Part shown: positions 12,357 to 24,725 of the stretch, in pieces
How positions within the stretch are numbered: the stretch's first letter is position 1
How the letters are laid out: each line of letters begins with the position of its first letter
DNA from: Eurosta solidaginis
Taxonomy: Eukaryota; Arthropoda; Insecta; Diptera; Tephritidae
Reading direction: 5' to 3'
Length of the DNA stretch: 64,000 nt
Assembly (NCBI RefSeq): GCF_040869045.1
Contig: NW_027137024.1
Span: 186,001-250,000 of the forward strand
Notes under the pieces: generated by a model
Seen by the model: only the letters and a program-made list of their open reading frames with translations
Told to the model about the DNA's origin: nothing
Databases searched by the model: none
Made by a program: the position numbers and the translations under genes

Positions 12357-15300
12357 GCATATTTAAAATACGTAAGTCGTTTTGTTCATCATATTTAAGT
12401 AGATAACTCATCAGTTGTTTGCATCAGAGCGATAATTTTTGAGATAGTTATTAAAATGGTTTAAAGGTTGTCAAACGTTGTTTCTCGTTGTATATCCTTT
12501 AATTCTAGAGTTAAATTGATAAATAACGTGTACGAATTTGTTTAACGCATTTGTTTTGGTTACTCGACGTCTCCGTTCTCGTGTAGCCTACATATTGCGT
12601 TATTTTTTAATTTGCTTACCGGGCTAAAGGTTAGCATGTTTAAAATACGTAAGTCGTTTTGTTCATCATATTTAAGTAGATAACTCATCAGTTGTTTGCG
12701 TCAGAGCGATAATTTTTGAGATAGTTATTAAAACTGTTTAAAGGTTGTCAAACGTTGTTTCTCGTCGTATATCTTTAATTCTAGAGTTAAATTGATAAAT
12801 AACGTGTACGAATTTGTTTAACGCATTTGTTTTGGTTACTCGACGTCTCCGTTCTCGTGTAGCCTACATATTGCGTTTTTTTTAATTTGCTTACCGGGCT
12901 AAAGGTTAGCATGTTTAAAATACGTAAGTCGTTTTGTTCATCAAATTTAAGTAGATAACTCATCAGTTGTTTGCATCAGAGCGACAATTTTTGAGATAGT
13001 TATTAAAACTGTTTAAAGGTTGTCAAACGTTGTTTCTCGTTGTATATCCTTTAATTCTAGAGTTAAATTGATAAATAACCTGTACGAATTTGTTTAACGC
13101 ATTTGTTTTGGTTATTCCACGTCTCCGTTCTCGTGTAGCCTACACATTGCGTTTTTTTTTAATTTGCTTACCGGGCTAAAGGTTAGCATGCTTAAAATAC
13201 GAAAGTCGTTTTGTTCAACAAATTTAAGTAGATAACTCATCAGTTGTTTGCATCAGAGCGACAATTTTTGAGATAGTTATTAAAACTGTTTAAAGGTTGT
13301 CAAACGTTGTTTCTCGTTGTATATCCTTTAATTCTAGAGTTAAATTGATAAATAACGTGTACGAATTTGTTTAACGCATTTGTTTTGGTTACTCGACGTC
13401 TCCGTTCTCGTGTAGCCTACATATTGCGTTTTTTTTTTAATTTGCTTACCGGGCTAAAGGTTAGCATGTTTAAAATACGTAAGTCGTTCTGTTCATCAAA
13501 TTTAAGTAGATAACTCATCAGTTGTTTGCATCAGAGCGATAATTTTTGAGATAGTTATTAAAACTGTTTAAAGGTTGTCAAACGTTGTTTCTCGTTGTAT
13601 ATCCTTTAATTCTAGAGTTAAATTGATAAATAACGTGTACGAATTTGTTTAACGCATTTGTTTTGGTTACTCGACGTCTCCGTTCTCGTGTAGCCTACAT
13701 ATTGCGTTTTTTTTTTAATTTGCTTACCGGGCTAAAGGTTAGCATGTTTAAAATACGTAAGTCGTTTTGTTCATCATATTTAAGTAGATAACTCATCAGT
13801 TGTTTGCATCAGAGCGATAATTTTTGAGATAGTTATTAAAACTGTTTAAAGGTTGTCAAACGTTGTTTCTCGTTGTATATCCTTTAATTCTAGAGTTAAA
13901 TTGATAAATAACGTGTACGAATTTGTTTAACGCATTTGTTTTGGTTACTCGACGTCTCCGTTCTCGTGTAGCCTACATATTGCGTTTTTTTTTTAATTTG
14001 CTTACCGGGCTAAAGGTTAGCATGTATAAAATACGTAAGTTGTTTTGTTTATCATATTTAAGTAGATAACTCATCAGTTGTTTGCATCAGAGCGATAATT
14101 TTTGAGATAGTTATTAAAACTGTTTAAAGGTTGTCAAACGTTGTTTCTCGTTGTATATCCTTTAATTCTAGAGTTAAATTGATAAATAACGTGTACGAAT
14201 TTGTTTAACGCATTTGTTTTGGTTACTCGACGTCTCCGTTCTCCTGTAGCCTACATATTGCGTTTTTTTTTTAATTTGCTTACCGGGCTAAAGGTTAGCA
14301 TGTTTAAAATACGTAAGTCGTTTTGTTCATCATATTTAAGTAGATAACTCATCAGTTGTTTGCATCAGAGCGATAATTTTTGAGATAGTTATTAAAACTG
14401 TTTAAAGGTTGTCAAACGTTGTTTCTCGTTGTATATCCTTTAATTCTAGAGTTAAATTGATAAATAACGTGTAAGAATTTGTTTAACGCATTTGTTTTGG
14501 TTACTCGACGTCTCCGTTCTCGTGTAGCCTACATATTGCGTTTTTTTTTTTAATTTGCTTACCGGGCTAAAGGTTAGCATGTTTAAAATACGTAAGTCGT
14601 TTTGTTCAACAAATTTAAGTAGATAACTCATCAGTTGTTTGCATCAGAGCGATAATTTTTGAGATAGTTATTAAAACTGTTTAAAGGTTGTCAAACGTTG
14701 TTTCTCGTTGTATATCCTTTAATTCTAGAGTTAAATTGATAAATAACGTGTACGAATTTGTTTAACTCATTTGTTTTGGTTACTCGACGTCTCCGTTCTC
14801 GTGTAGCCTACATATTGCGTTTTTTTTTTTTTAATTTGCTTACCGGGCTAAAGGTTAGCATGTTTAAAATACGTAAGTCGTTTTGCTCATCAAATTTTAG
14901 TAGATAACTCAGCAGTTGTTTGCATCAGAGCGACAATTTTTGAGATAGTTATTAAAACTGTTTAAAGGTTGTCAAACGTTGTTTCTCGTTGTATATCCTT
15001 TAAGTCTAGAGTTAAATTGATAAATAACGTGTACGAATTTGTTTAACGCATTTGTTTTGGTTACTCGACGTCTCCGTTCTCGTGTAGCCTACATATTGCG
15101 TTTTTTTTTTAATTTGCTTACCGGGCTAAAGGTTAGCATGTTTAAAATACGTAAGTCGTTTTGTTCAACAAATTTGAGTAGATAACTCATCAGTTGTTTG
15201 CATCAGAGCGATAATTTTTGAGATAGTTATTACAACGGTTTAAAGGTTGTCAAACGTTGTTTCTCGTTGTATATCCTTTAATTCTAGAGTTAAATTGATA

Positions 15301-17638
15301 AATAACGTGTACGAATTTGTTTAACGCATTTGTTTTGGTTACTCGACGTCTCCGTTCTCGTGTAGCCTACATATTGCGTTTTTTTTTTAATTTGCTTACC
15401 GGGCTAAAGGTTAGCATGTTTAAAATACGTAAGTCGTTTTGTTCAACAAATTTGAGTAGATAACTCATCAGTTGTTTGCATCAGAGCGATAATTTTTGAG
15501 ATAGTTATTAAAACTGTTTAAAGGTTGTCAAACGTTGTTTCTCGTTGTATATCCTTTAATTCTAGAGTTAAATTGATAAATAACGTGTACGAATTTGTTT
15601 AACTCATTTGTTTTGGTTACTCGACGTCTCCGTTCTCGTGTAGCCTACATATTGCGTTTTTTTTTTTTTAATTTGCTTACCGGGCTAAAGGTTAGCATGT
15701 TTAAAATACGTAAGTCGTTTTGCTCATCAAATTTTAGTAGATAACTCATCAGTTGTTTGCATCAGAGCGATAATTTTTGAGATAGTTATTAAAACTGTTT
15801 AAAGGTTGTCAAACGTTGTTTCTCGTTGTATATTTTTTAATTCTAGAGTTAAATTGATAAATAACGTGTAAGAATTTGTTTAACGCATTTGTTTTGGTTA
15901 CTCGACGTCTCCGTTCTCGTGTAGCCTACATATTGCGTTTTTTTTTAATTTGCTTACCGGGCTAAAGGTTAGCATGTTTAAAATACGTAAGTCGTTTTGT
16001 TCATCATATTTAAGTAGATAACTCATCAGTTGTTTGCATCAGAGCGACAATTTTTGAGATAGTTATTAAAACTGTTTAAAGGTTGTCAAACGTTGTTTCT
16101 CGTTGTATATCCTTAATTCTAGAGTTAAATTGATAAATAACGTGTACGAATTTGTTTAACGCATTTGTTTTGGTTACTCGACGTCTCCGTTCTCGTGTAG
16201 CCTACATATTGCGTTTTTTTTTTTAATTTGCTTACCGAGCTAAAGGTTAGCATGTTTAAAATACGTAAGTCGTTTTGTTCATCATATTTAAGTAGATAAC
16301 TCATCAGTTGTTTGCATCAGAGCGATAATTTTTGAGATAGTTATTAAAACTGTTTAAAGGTTGTCAAACGTTGTTTCTCGTTGTATATCCTTTAATTCTA
16401 GAGTTAAATTGATAAATAACGTGTACGAATTTGTTTAACGCATTTGTTTTGGTTACTCGACGTCTCCGTTCTCGTGTAGCCTACATATTGCGTTTTTTTT
16501 TTAATTTGCTTACCGGGCTAAAGGTTAGCTTGTTTAAAATACGTAAGTCGTTTTGTTCATCAAATTTAAGTAGATAACTCATCAGTTGTTTGCATCAGAG
16601 CGATAATTTTTGAGATAGTTATTAAAACTGTTTAAAGGTTGTCAAACGTTGTTTCTCGTTGTATATCCTTTAATTCTAGAGTTAAATTGATAAATAACGT
16701 GTACGAATTAGTTTAACGCATTTGTTTTGGTTACTCGACGTCTCCGTTCTCGTGTAGCCTACCTATTGCGTTTTTTTTTTAATTTGCTTACCGGGCTAAA
16801 GGTTAGCATGTTTAAAATACGTAAGTCGTTTTGTTCATCAAATTTAAGTAGATAACTCATCAGTTGTTTGCATCAGAGCGATAATTTTTGAGATAGTTAT
16901 TAAAACTGTTTAAAGGTTGTCAAACGTTGTTTCTCGTTGTATATCCTTTAATTCTAGAGTTAAATTGATAAATAACGTGTACGAATTTGTTTAACGCATT
17001 TGTTTTGGTTACTCGACGTCTCCGTTCTCGTGTAGCCTACATATTGCGTTTTTTTTTTAATTTGCTTACCGGGCTAAAGGTTAGCATGTTTAAAATACGT
17101 AAGTCGTTTTGTTCATCATATTTAAGTAGATAACTCATCAGTTGTTTGCATCAGAGCGATAATTTTTGAGATAGTTATTAAAACTGTTTAAAGGTTGTCA
17201 AACGTTGTTTCTCGTTGTATATCTTTTAATTCTAGAGTTAAATTGATAAATAACGTGTACGAATTTGTTTAACGCATTTGTTTTGGTTACTCGACGTCTC
17301 CGTTCTCGTGTAGCCTACATATTGCGTTTTTTTTTAATTTGCTTACCGGGCTAAAGATTAGCATGTTTAAAATACGTAAGTCGTTTTGTTCATCATATTT
17401 AAGTAGATAACTCATCAGTTGTTTGCATCAGAGCGATAATTTTTGAGATAGTTATTAAAACTGTTTAAAGGTTGTCAAACATTGTTTCTCGTTGTATATC
17501 CTTTAATTCTAGAGTTAAATTGATAAATAACGTGTAAGAATTTGTTTAACGCATTTGTTTTGGTTACTCGACGTCTCCGTTCTCGTGTAGCCTACATATT
17601 GCGTTTTTTTTTTAATTTGCTTACCGGGCTAAAGGTTA
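12357..17638 (+). repeat. HOR unit U3, 19 monomers (5.28 kb)
   Basis: The unit is bounded by 'gcatattt' at 12,357 and 17,639. Markers at 11,421 and 16,706 (aattag, acctatt) are 5,285 bp apart, and the pair 'gcatgctt' plus 'acgaaagtcg' recurs at 13,186 and 18,471, also 5,285 bp. Compared with U2 it has net two extra monomers. By marker order, three were gained before the 'gtaag/caacaa' monomer at about 14,465, two were lost before the ctcagcag monomer, and one was gained around 15,026-15,862. Confidence 0.8.
14745..15862 (+). repeat. Local exchange segment with a chimeric monomer
   Basis: Monomers at 14,745 and 15,582 share the rare variants 'ttaactcatt', 'tttgctcatc' and 'aaattttag', so the second is a copy of the first. 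They separate immediately after: the first has 'ctcagcag' and 'gcgacaa', the second 'ctcatcag' and 'gcgataa'. The second is followed by the 'gtaag' monomer with 'tccttaattc', as expected for the U2 monomer at about 10,310. The monomer at 15,582-15,862 is therefore front half from one HOR position and back half from another. The two monomers between them (15,026 and about 15,304) are both of the caacaaatttgag type. Confidence 0.75.
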
Positions 17639-20400
17639 GCATATTTAAAATACGTAAGTCGTTTTGTTCATCATATTTAAGTAGATAACTCATCAGTTGT
17701 TTGCATCAGAGCGATAATTTTTGAGATAGTTATTAAAACGGTTTAAAGGTTGTCAAACGTTGTTTCTCGTTGTATATCCTTTAATTCTAGAGTTAAATTG
17801 ATAAATAACGTGTACGAATTTGTTTAACGCATTTGTTTTGGTTACTCGACGTCTCCGTTCTCGTGTAGCCTACATATTGCGTTTTTTTTTTAATTTGCTT
17901 ACCGGGCTAAAGGTTAGCATGTTTAAAATACGTAAGTCGTTTTGTTCATCATATTTAAGTAGATAACTCATCAGTTGTTTGCATCAGAGCGATAATTTTT
18001 GAGATAGTTATTAAAACTATTTAAAGGTTATCAAACGTTGTTTCTCGTTGTATATCCTTTAATTCTAGAGTTAAATTGATAAATAACGTGTACGAATTTG
18101 TTTAACGCATTTGTTTTGGTTACTCGACGTCTCCGTTCTCGTGTAGCCTACATATTGCGTTTTTTTTTAATTTGCTTACCGGGCTAAAGGTTAGCATGTT
18201 TAAAATACGTAAGTCGTTTTGTTCATCAAATTTAAGTAGATAACTCATCAGTTGTTTGCATCAGAGCGACAATTTTTGAGATAGTTATTAAAACTGTTTA
18301 AAGGTTGTCAAACGTTGTTTCTCGTTGTATATCCTTTAATTCTAGAGTTAAATTGATAAATAACGTGTACGAATTTGTTTAACGCATTTGTTTTGGTTAC
18401 TCGACGTCTCCGTTCTCGTGTAGCCTACATATTGCGTTTTTTTTTAATTTGCTTACCGGGCTAAAGGTTAGCATGCTTAAAATACGAAAGTCGTTTTGTT
18501 CAACAAATTTAAGTAGATAACTCATCAGTTGTTTGCATCAGAGCGACAATTTTTGAGATAGTTATTAAAACTGTTTAAAGGTTGTCAAACGTTGTTTCTC
18601 GTTGTATATCCTTTAATTCTAGAGTTAAATTGATAAATAACGTGTTCGAATTTGTTTAACGCATTTGTTTTGGTTACTCGACGTCTCCGTTCTCGTGTAG
18701 CCTACATATTGCGTTTTTTTTTTTTAATTTGCTTACCGGGCTAAAGGTTAGCATGTTTAAAATACGTAAGTCGTTTTGTTCATCAAATTTAAGTAGATAA
18801 CTCATCAGTTGTTTGCATCAGAGCGATAATTTTTGAGATAGTTATTAAAACTGTTTAAAGGTTGTCAAACGTTGTTTCTCGTTGTATATCCTTTAATTCT
18901 AGAGTTAAATTGATAAATAACGTGTACGAATTTGTTTAACGCATTTGTTTTGGTTACTCGACGTCTCCGTTCTCGTGTAGCCTACCATATTGCGTTTTTT
19001 TTTTAATTTGCTTACCGGGCTAAAGGTTAGCATGTTTAAAATACGTAAGTCGTTTTGCTCATCATATTTAAGTAGATAACTCATCAGTTGTTTGCATCAG
19101 AGCGATAATTTTTGAGATAGTTATTAAAACTGTTTAAAGGTTGTCAAACGTTGTTTCTCGTTGTATATCCTTTAATTCTAGAGTTAAATTGATAAATAAC
19201 GTGTACGAATTTGTTTAACGCATTTGTTTTGGTTACTCGACGTCTCCGTTCTCGTGTAGCCTACATATTGCGTTTTTTTTTTAATTTGCTTACCGGGCTA
19301 AAGGTTAGCATGTTTAAAATACGTAAGTCGTTTTGTTCATCATATTTAAGTAGATAACTCATCAGTTGTTTGCATCAGAGCGATAATTTTTGAGATAGTT
19401 ATTAAAACTGTTTAAAGGTTGTCAAACGTTGTTTCTCGTTGTATATCCTTTAATTCTAGAGTTAAATTGATAAATAACGTGTACGAATTTGTTTAACGCA
19501 TTTGTTTTGGTTACTCGACGTCTCCGTTCTTGTGTAGCCTACATATTGCGTTTTTTTTTAAATTTGCTTACCGGGCTAAAGGTTAGCATGTTTAAAATAC
19601 GTAAGTCGTTTTGTTCAACAAATTTAAGTAGATAACTCATCAGTTGTTTGCATCAGAGCGATAATTTTTGAGATAGTTATTAAAACTGTTTAAAGGTTGT
19701 CAAACGTTGTTTCTCGTTGTATATCCTTTAATTCTAGAGTTAAATTGATAAATAACGTGTACGAATTTGTTTAACGCATTTGTTTTGGTTACTCGACGTC
19801 TCCGTTCTCGTGTAGCCTACATATTGCGTTTTTTTTTTTTAATTTGCTTACCGGGCTAAAGGTTAGCATGTTTAAAATACGTAAGTCGTTTTGTTCATCA
19901 TATTTAAGTAGATAACTCATCAGTTGTTTGCATCAGAGCGATAATTTTTGAGATAGTTATTAAAACTGTTTAAAGGTTGTCAAACGTTGTTTCTCGTTGT
20001 ATATCCTTTAATTCTAGAGTTAAACTGATAAATAACGTGTACGAATTTGTTTAACGCATTTGTTTTGGTTACTCGACGTCTCCGTTCTCGTGTAGCCTAC
20101 ATATTGCGTTTTTTTTTAAATTTGCTTACCGGGCTAAAGGTTAGCATGTTTAAAATACGTAAGTCGTTTTGTTCATCATATTTAAGTAGATAACTCATCA
20201 GTTGTTTGCATCAGAGCGATAATTTTTGAGATAGTTATTAAAACTGTTTAAAGGTTGTCAAACGTTGTTTCTCGTTGTATATCCTTTAATTATAGAGTTA
20301 AATTGATAAATAACGTGTACGAACTTGTTTAACGCATTTGTTTTGGTTACTCGACGTCTCCGTTCTCGTGTAGCCTACATATTGCGTTTTTTTTTTAATT
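17639..20400 (+). repeat. Partial HOR unit U4 and transition zone
   Basis: This follows U3 in register for at least four monomers, as shown by 'gcatgctt/acgaaag' at 18,471. After about 18,640 only the order of cat/caa types still resembles U3. Private variants include 'gtgttcg' (about 18,644), 'cctaccatatt' (about 18,980), 'gttcttgtg' (about 19,527), 'ttatagag' (about 20,290) and 'gaacttg' (about 20,321). I see no duplicate of this stretch elsewhere in the window. Confidence 0.65.
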
Positions 20401-21980
20401 TGCTTACCGGGCTAAAGGTTAGCATGTTTAAAATACGTAAGTCGTTTTGTTCAACAAATTTAAGTAGATAACTCATCAGTTGTTTGCATCAGAGCGATAA
20501 TTTTTGAGATAGTTATTAAAACTGTTTAAAGGTTGTCAAACGTTGTTTCTCGTTGTATATCCTTTAACTCTAGAGTTAAATTGATAAATAACGTGTAAGA
20601 ATTTGTTTAACGCATTTGTTTTGGTTACTCGACGTCTCCGTTCTCGTGTAGCCTACATATTGCGTTTTTTTTTTAATTTGCTTACCGGGCTAAAGGTTAG
20701 CATGTTTAAAATACGTAAGTCGTTTTGTTCATCAAATTTAAGTAGATAACTCATCAGTTGTTTGCATCAGAGCGATAATTTTTGAGATAGTTATTAAAAC
20801 TGTTTAAAGGTTGTCAAACGTTGTTTCTCGTTGTATATCCTTTAATTCTAGAGTTAAATTGATAAATAACGTGTACGAATTTGTTTAACGCATTTGTTTT
20901 GGTTACTCGACGTCTCCGTTCTCGTGTAGCCTACATATTGCGTTTTTTTTTTAATTTGCTTACCGGGCTAAAGGTTAGCATGTTTAAAATACGTAAGTCG
21001 TTTTGTTCAACAAATTTAAGTAGATAACTCATCAGTTGTTTGCATCAGAGCGATAATTTTTGAGATAGTTATTAAAACTGTTTAAAGGTTGTCAAACGTT
21101 GTTTCTCGTTGTATATCCTTTAACTCTAGAGTTAAATTGATAAATAACGTGTAAGAATTTGTTTAACGCATTTGTTTTGATTACTCGACGTCTCAGTTCT
21201 CGTGTAGCCTACATATTGCGTTTTTTTTTTAATTTGCTTACCGGGCTAAAGGTTAGCATGTTTAAAATACGTAAGTCGTTTTGTTCATCAAATTTAAGTA
21301 GATAACTCATCAGTTGTTTGCATCAGAGCGATAATTTTTGAGATAGTTATTAAAACTGTTTAAAGGTTGTCAAACGTTGTTTCTCGTTGTATATCCTTTA
21401 ATTCTAGAGTTAAATTGATAAATAACGTGTACGAATTTGATTAACGCATTTGTTTTGGTTACTCGACGTCTCCGTTCTCGTGTAGCCTACATATTGCGTT
21501 TTTTTTTTTAATTTGCTTACCGGGCTAAAGGTTAGCATGTTTAAAATACTAAAGTCGTTTTGTTCAACAAATTTAAGTAGATAACTCATCAGTTGTTTGC
21601 ATCAGAGCGATAATTTTTGAGATAGTTATTAAAACTGTTTAAAGGTTGTCAAACGTTGTTTCTCGTTGTATATCCTTTAACTCTAGAGTTAAATTGATAA
21701 ATAACGTGTAAGAATTTGTTTAACGCATTTGTTTTGGTTACTCGACGTCTCCGTTCTCGTGTAGCCTACATATTGCTTTTTTTTTTAATTTGCTTACCGG
21801 GCTAAAGGTTAGCATGTTTAAAATACGTAAGTCGTTTTGTTCATCAAATTTAAGTAGATAACTCATCAGTTGTTTGCATCAGAGCGATAATTTTTGAGAT
21901 AGTTATTAAAACTGTTTAAAGGTTGTCAAACGTTGTTTCTCGTTGTATATCCTTTAATTCTAGAGTTAAATTGATAAATA
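20312..21980 (+). repeat. Three copies of an alternating dimer (about 555 bp)
   Basis: Two monomer types alternate at 20,312, 20,590, 20,868, about 21,145, about 21,423 and about 21,702. Type 1 has 'caacaaatttaag' and the perfect dyad 'tttaactctagag'. Type 2 begins 'gtgtaag' and has 'catcaaat' with 'tttaattctag'. The same alternation recurs at about 28,340-29,730 (copy B), 41,650-43,030, 44,150-44,980 and 49,997-50,830. Confidence 0.75.
20563..20580. repeat. Perfect 18-bp dyad, example of 'C-form'
   Basis: 'tttaactctagagttaaa' equals its own reverse complement. The common monomer has T at the sixth base, which breaks one arm pair. By eye the C-form occurs in about 27 of about 230 monomers, first near 1,368 and 10,008, then many times in 20-53 kb. 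From 20 kb on it usually goes with 'caacaaat' in the same monomer and is often followed by 'gtgtaag' in the next. Confidence 0.9.
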
Positions 21981-24203
21981 ACGTGTACGAATTTGTTTAA
22001 CGCATTTGTTTTGGTTACTCGACGTCTCCGTTCTCGTGTAGCCTACATATTGCGTTTTTTTTTAATTTGCTTACCGGGCTAAAGGTTAGCATGCTTAAAA
22101 TACGTAAGTCGTTTTGTTCAACAAATTTAAGTAGATAACTCATCAGTTGTTTGCATCAGAGCGACAATTTTTGAGATAGTTATTAAAACTGTTTAAAGGT
22201 TGTCAAACGTTGTTTCTCGTTGTATATCCTTTAATTCTAGAGTTAAATTGATAAATAACGTGTACGAATTTGTTTAACGCATTTGTTTTGGTTACTCGAC
22301 GTCTCCGTTCTCGTGTAGCCTACATATTGCGTTTTTTTTTTTAATTTGCTTACCGGGCTAAAGGCTAGCATGTTTAAAATACGTAAGTCGTTTTGTTCAA
22401 CAAATTTAAGTAGATAACTCATCAGTTGTTTGCATCGGAGCGACAATTTTTGAGATAGTTATTAAAACTGTTTAAAGGTTGTCAAACGTTGTTTCTCGTT
22501 GTATATCCTTTAATTCTAGAGTTAAATTGATAAATAACGTGTACGAATTTGTTTAACGCATTTGTTTTGGTTACTCGACGTCTCCGTTCTCGTGTAGCCT
22601 ACATATTGCGTTTTTTTTTTAATTTGCTTACCGGGCTAAAGGTTAGCATGTTTAAAATACGTAAGTCGTTTTGTTCATCAAATTTAAGTAGATAACTCAT
22701 CAGTTGTTTGCATCAGAGCGACATTTTTGAGATAGTTATTAAAACTGTTTAAAGGTTGTCAAACGTTGTTTCTCGTTGTATATCCTTTAATTCTAGAGTT
22801 AAATTGATAAATAACGTGTACGAATTTGTTTAACGCATTTGTTTTGGTTACTCGACGTCTCCGTTCTCGTGTAGCCTACATATTGCGTTTTTTTTTAAAT
22901 TTGCTTACCGGGCTAAAGATTAGCATGTTTAAAATACGTAAGTCGTTTTGTTCAACAAATTTAAGTAGATAACTCATCAGTTGTTTGCATCAGAGCAACA
23001 ATTTTTGAGATAGTTATTAAAACTGTTTAAAGGTTGTCAAACGTTGTTTCTCGTTGTATATCCTTTAATTCTAGAGTTAAATTGATAAATAACGTGTACG
23101 AATTTGTTTAACGCATTTGTTTTAGTTACTCGACGTCTCCGTTCTCGTGTAGCCTACATATTGCGTTTTTTTTTTAATTTGCTTACCGGGCTAAAGGTTA
23201 GCATGTTTAAAATACGTAAGTCGTTTTGTTCATCAAATTTAAGTAGATAACTCATCAGTTGTTTGCATCAGAGCGACAATTTTTGAGATAGTTATTAAAA
23301 CTGTTTATAGGTTGTCAAACGTTGTTTCTCGTTGTATATCCTTTAATTCTAGAGTTAAATTGATAAATATCGTGTACGAATTTGTTTAACGCATTTGTTT
23401 TGGTTACTCGACGTCTCCGTTCTCGTGTAGCCTACATATTGCGTTTTTTTTTTTTAATTTGCTTACCGGGCTAAAGGTTAGCATGTTTAAAATACGTAAG
23501 TCGTTTTGTTCATCAAATTTGAGTAGATAACTCAGCAGTTGTTTGCATCAGAGCGATAATTTTTGAGATAGTTATTAAAACTGTTTAAAGGTTGCCAAAC
23601 GTTGTTTCTCGTTGTATATCCTTTAATTCTAGAGTTAAATTGATAAATAACGTGTAAGAGTTTGTTTAACGCATTTGTTTTGGTTACTCGACGTCTCCGT
23701 TCTCGTGTAGCCTACATATTGCGTTTTTTTTTTAATTTGCTTACCGGGCTAAAGGTTAGCATGCTTAAAATACGTAAGTCGTTTTGTTCATCATATTTAA
23801 GTAGATAACTCATCAGTTGTTTGCATCAGAGCGATAATTTTTGAGATAGTTATTAAAACTGTTTAAAGGTTTTCAAACGTTGTTTCTCGTTGTATATCCT
23901 TTAATTCTAGAGTTAAATTGATAAGTAACGTGTACGAATTTGTTTAACGCATTTGTTTTGGTTACTCGACGTCTCCGTTCTCGTGTAGCCTACATATTGC
24001 GTTTTTTTTTAATTTGCTTACCGGGCTAAAGGTTAGCATGCTTAAAATACGTAAGTCGTTTTGTTCATCAAATTTAAGTAGATAACTCATCAGTTGTTTG
24101 CATCAGAGCGATAATTTTTGAGATAGTTATTAAAACTGTTTAAAGGTTGTCAAACGTTGTTTCTCGTTGTATATCCTTTAATTCTAGAGTTAAATTGATA
24201 AAT

Positions 24204-24725
24204 AACGTGTACGAATTTGTTTAACGCATTTGTTTTGGTTACTCGACGTCTCCGTTCTCGTGTAGCCTACATATTGCGTTTTTTTTTTAATTTGCTTACC
24301 GGGCTAAAGGTTAGCATGTTTAAAATACGTAAGTCGTTTTGTTCAACAAATTTAAGTAGATAACTCATCAGTTGTTTGCATCAGAGCGATAATTTTTGAG
24401 ATAGTTATTAAAACTGTTTAAAGGTTGTCAAACGTTGTTTCTCGTTGTATATCCTGAATTTGTTTAACGCATTTGTTTTGGTTACTCGACGTCTCCGTTC
24501 TCGTGTAGCCTACATATTGCGTTTTTTTTTTTAATTTGCTTACCGGGCTAAAGGTTAGCATGTTTAAAATACGTAAGTTGTTTTGTTCATCAAATTTAAG
24601 TAGATAACTCATCAGTTGTTTGCATCAGAGCGATAATTTTTGAGATAGTTATTAAAACTGTTTAAAGGTTGTCAAACGTTGTTTCTCGTTGTATATCCTT
24701 TAACTCTAGAGTTAAATTGATAAAT
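24204..24725 (+). repeat. Two monomers fused by a 35-bp deletion
   Basis: At 24,451-24,460 the sequence runs 'atcct' straight into 'gaattt'. This removes 35 bp that normally include the TCTAGA dyad and the first bases of the next monomer. Two monomers therefore span 522 bp instead of about 557. I see no clear microhomology at the join. The identical join is at 32,199 in copy B, so it predates the A/B duplication. It also abolishes the dyad in this one position. Confidence 0.9.

Noticed and set aside
22243..22446. Minus-strand ORF of 67 codons, identical at 29,991-30,194
   Set aside because: The two are identical only because copies A and B are duplicates. The same satellite frame is open through an 11-T run; no ribosome, splice or domain signal.
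24418..24612. Minus-strand ORF of 64 codons
   Set aside because: It spans the 35-bp deletion join, so its C-terminal part is an accident of that deletion.
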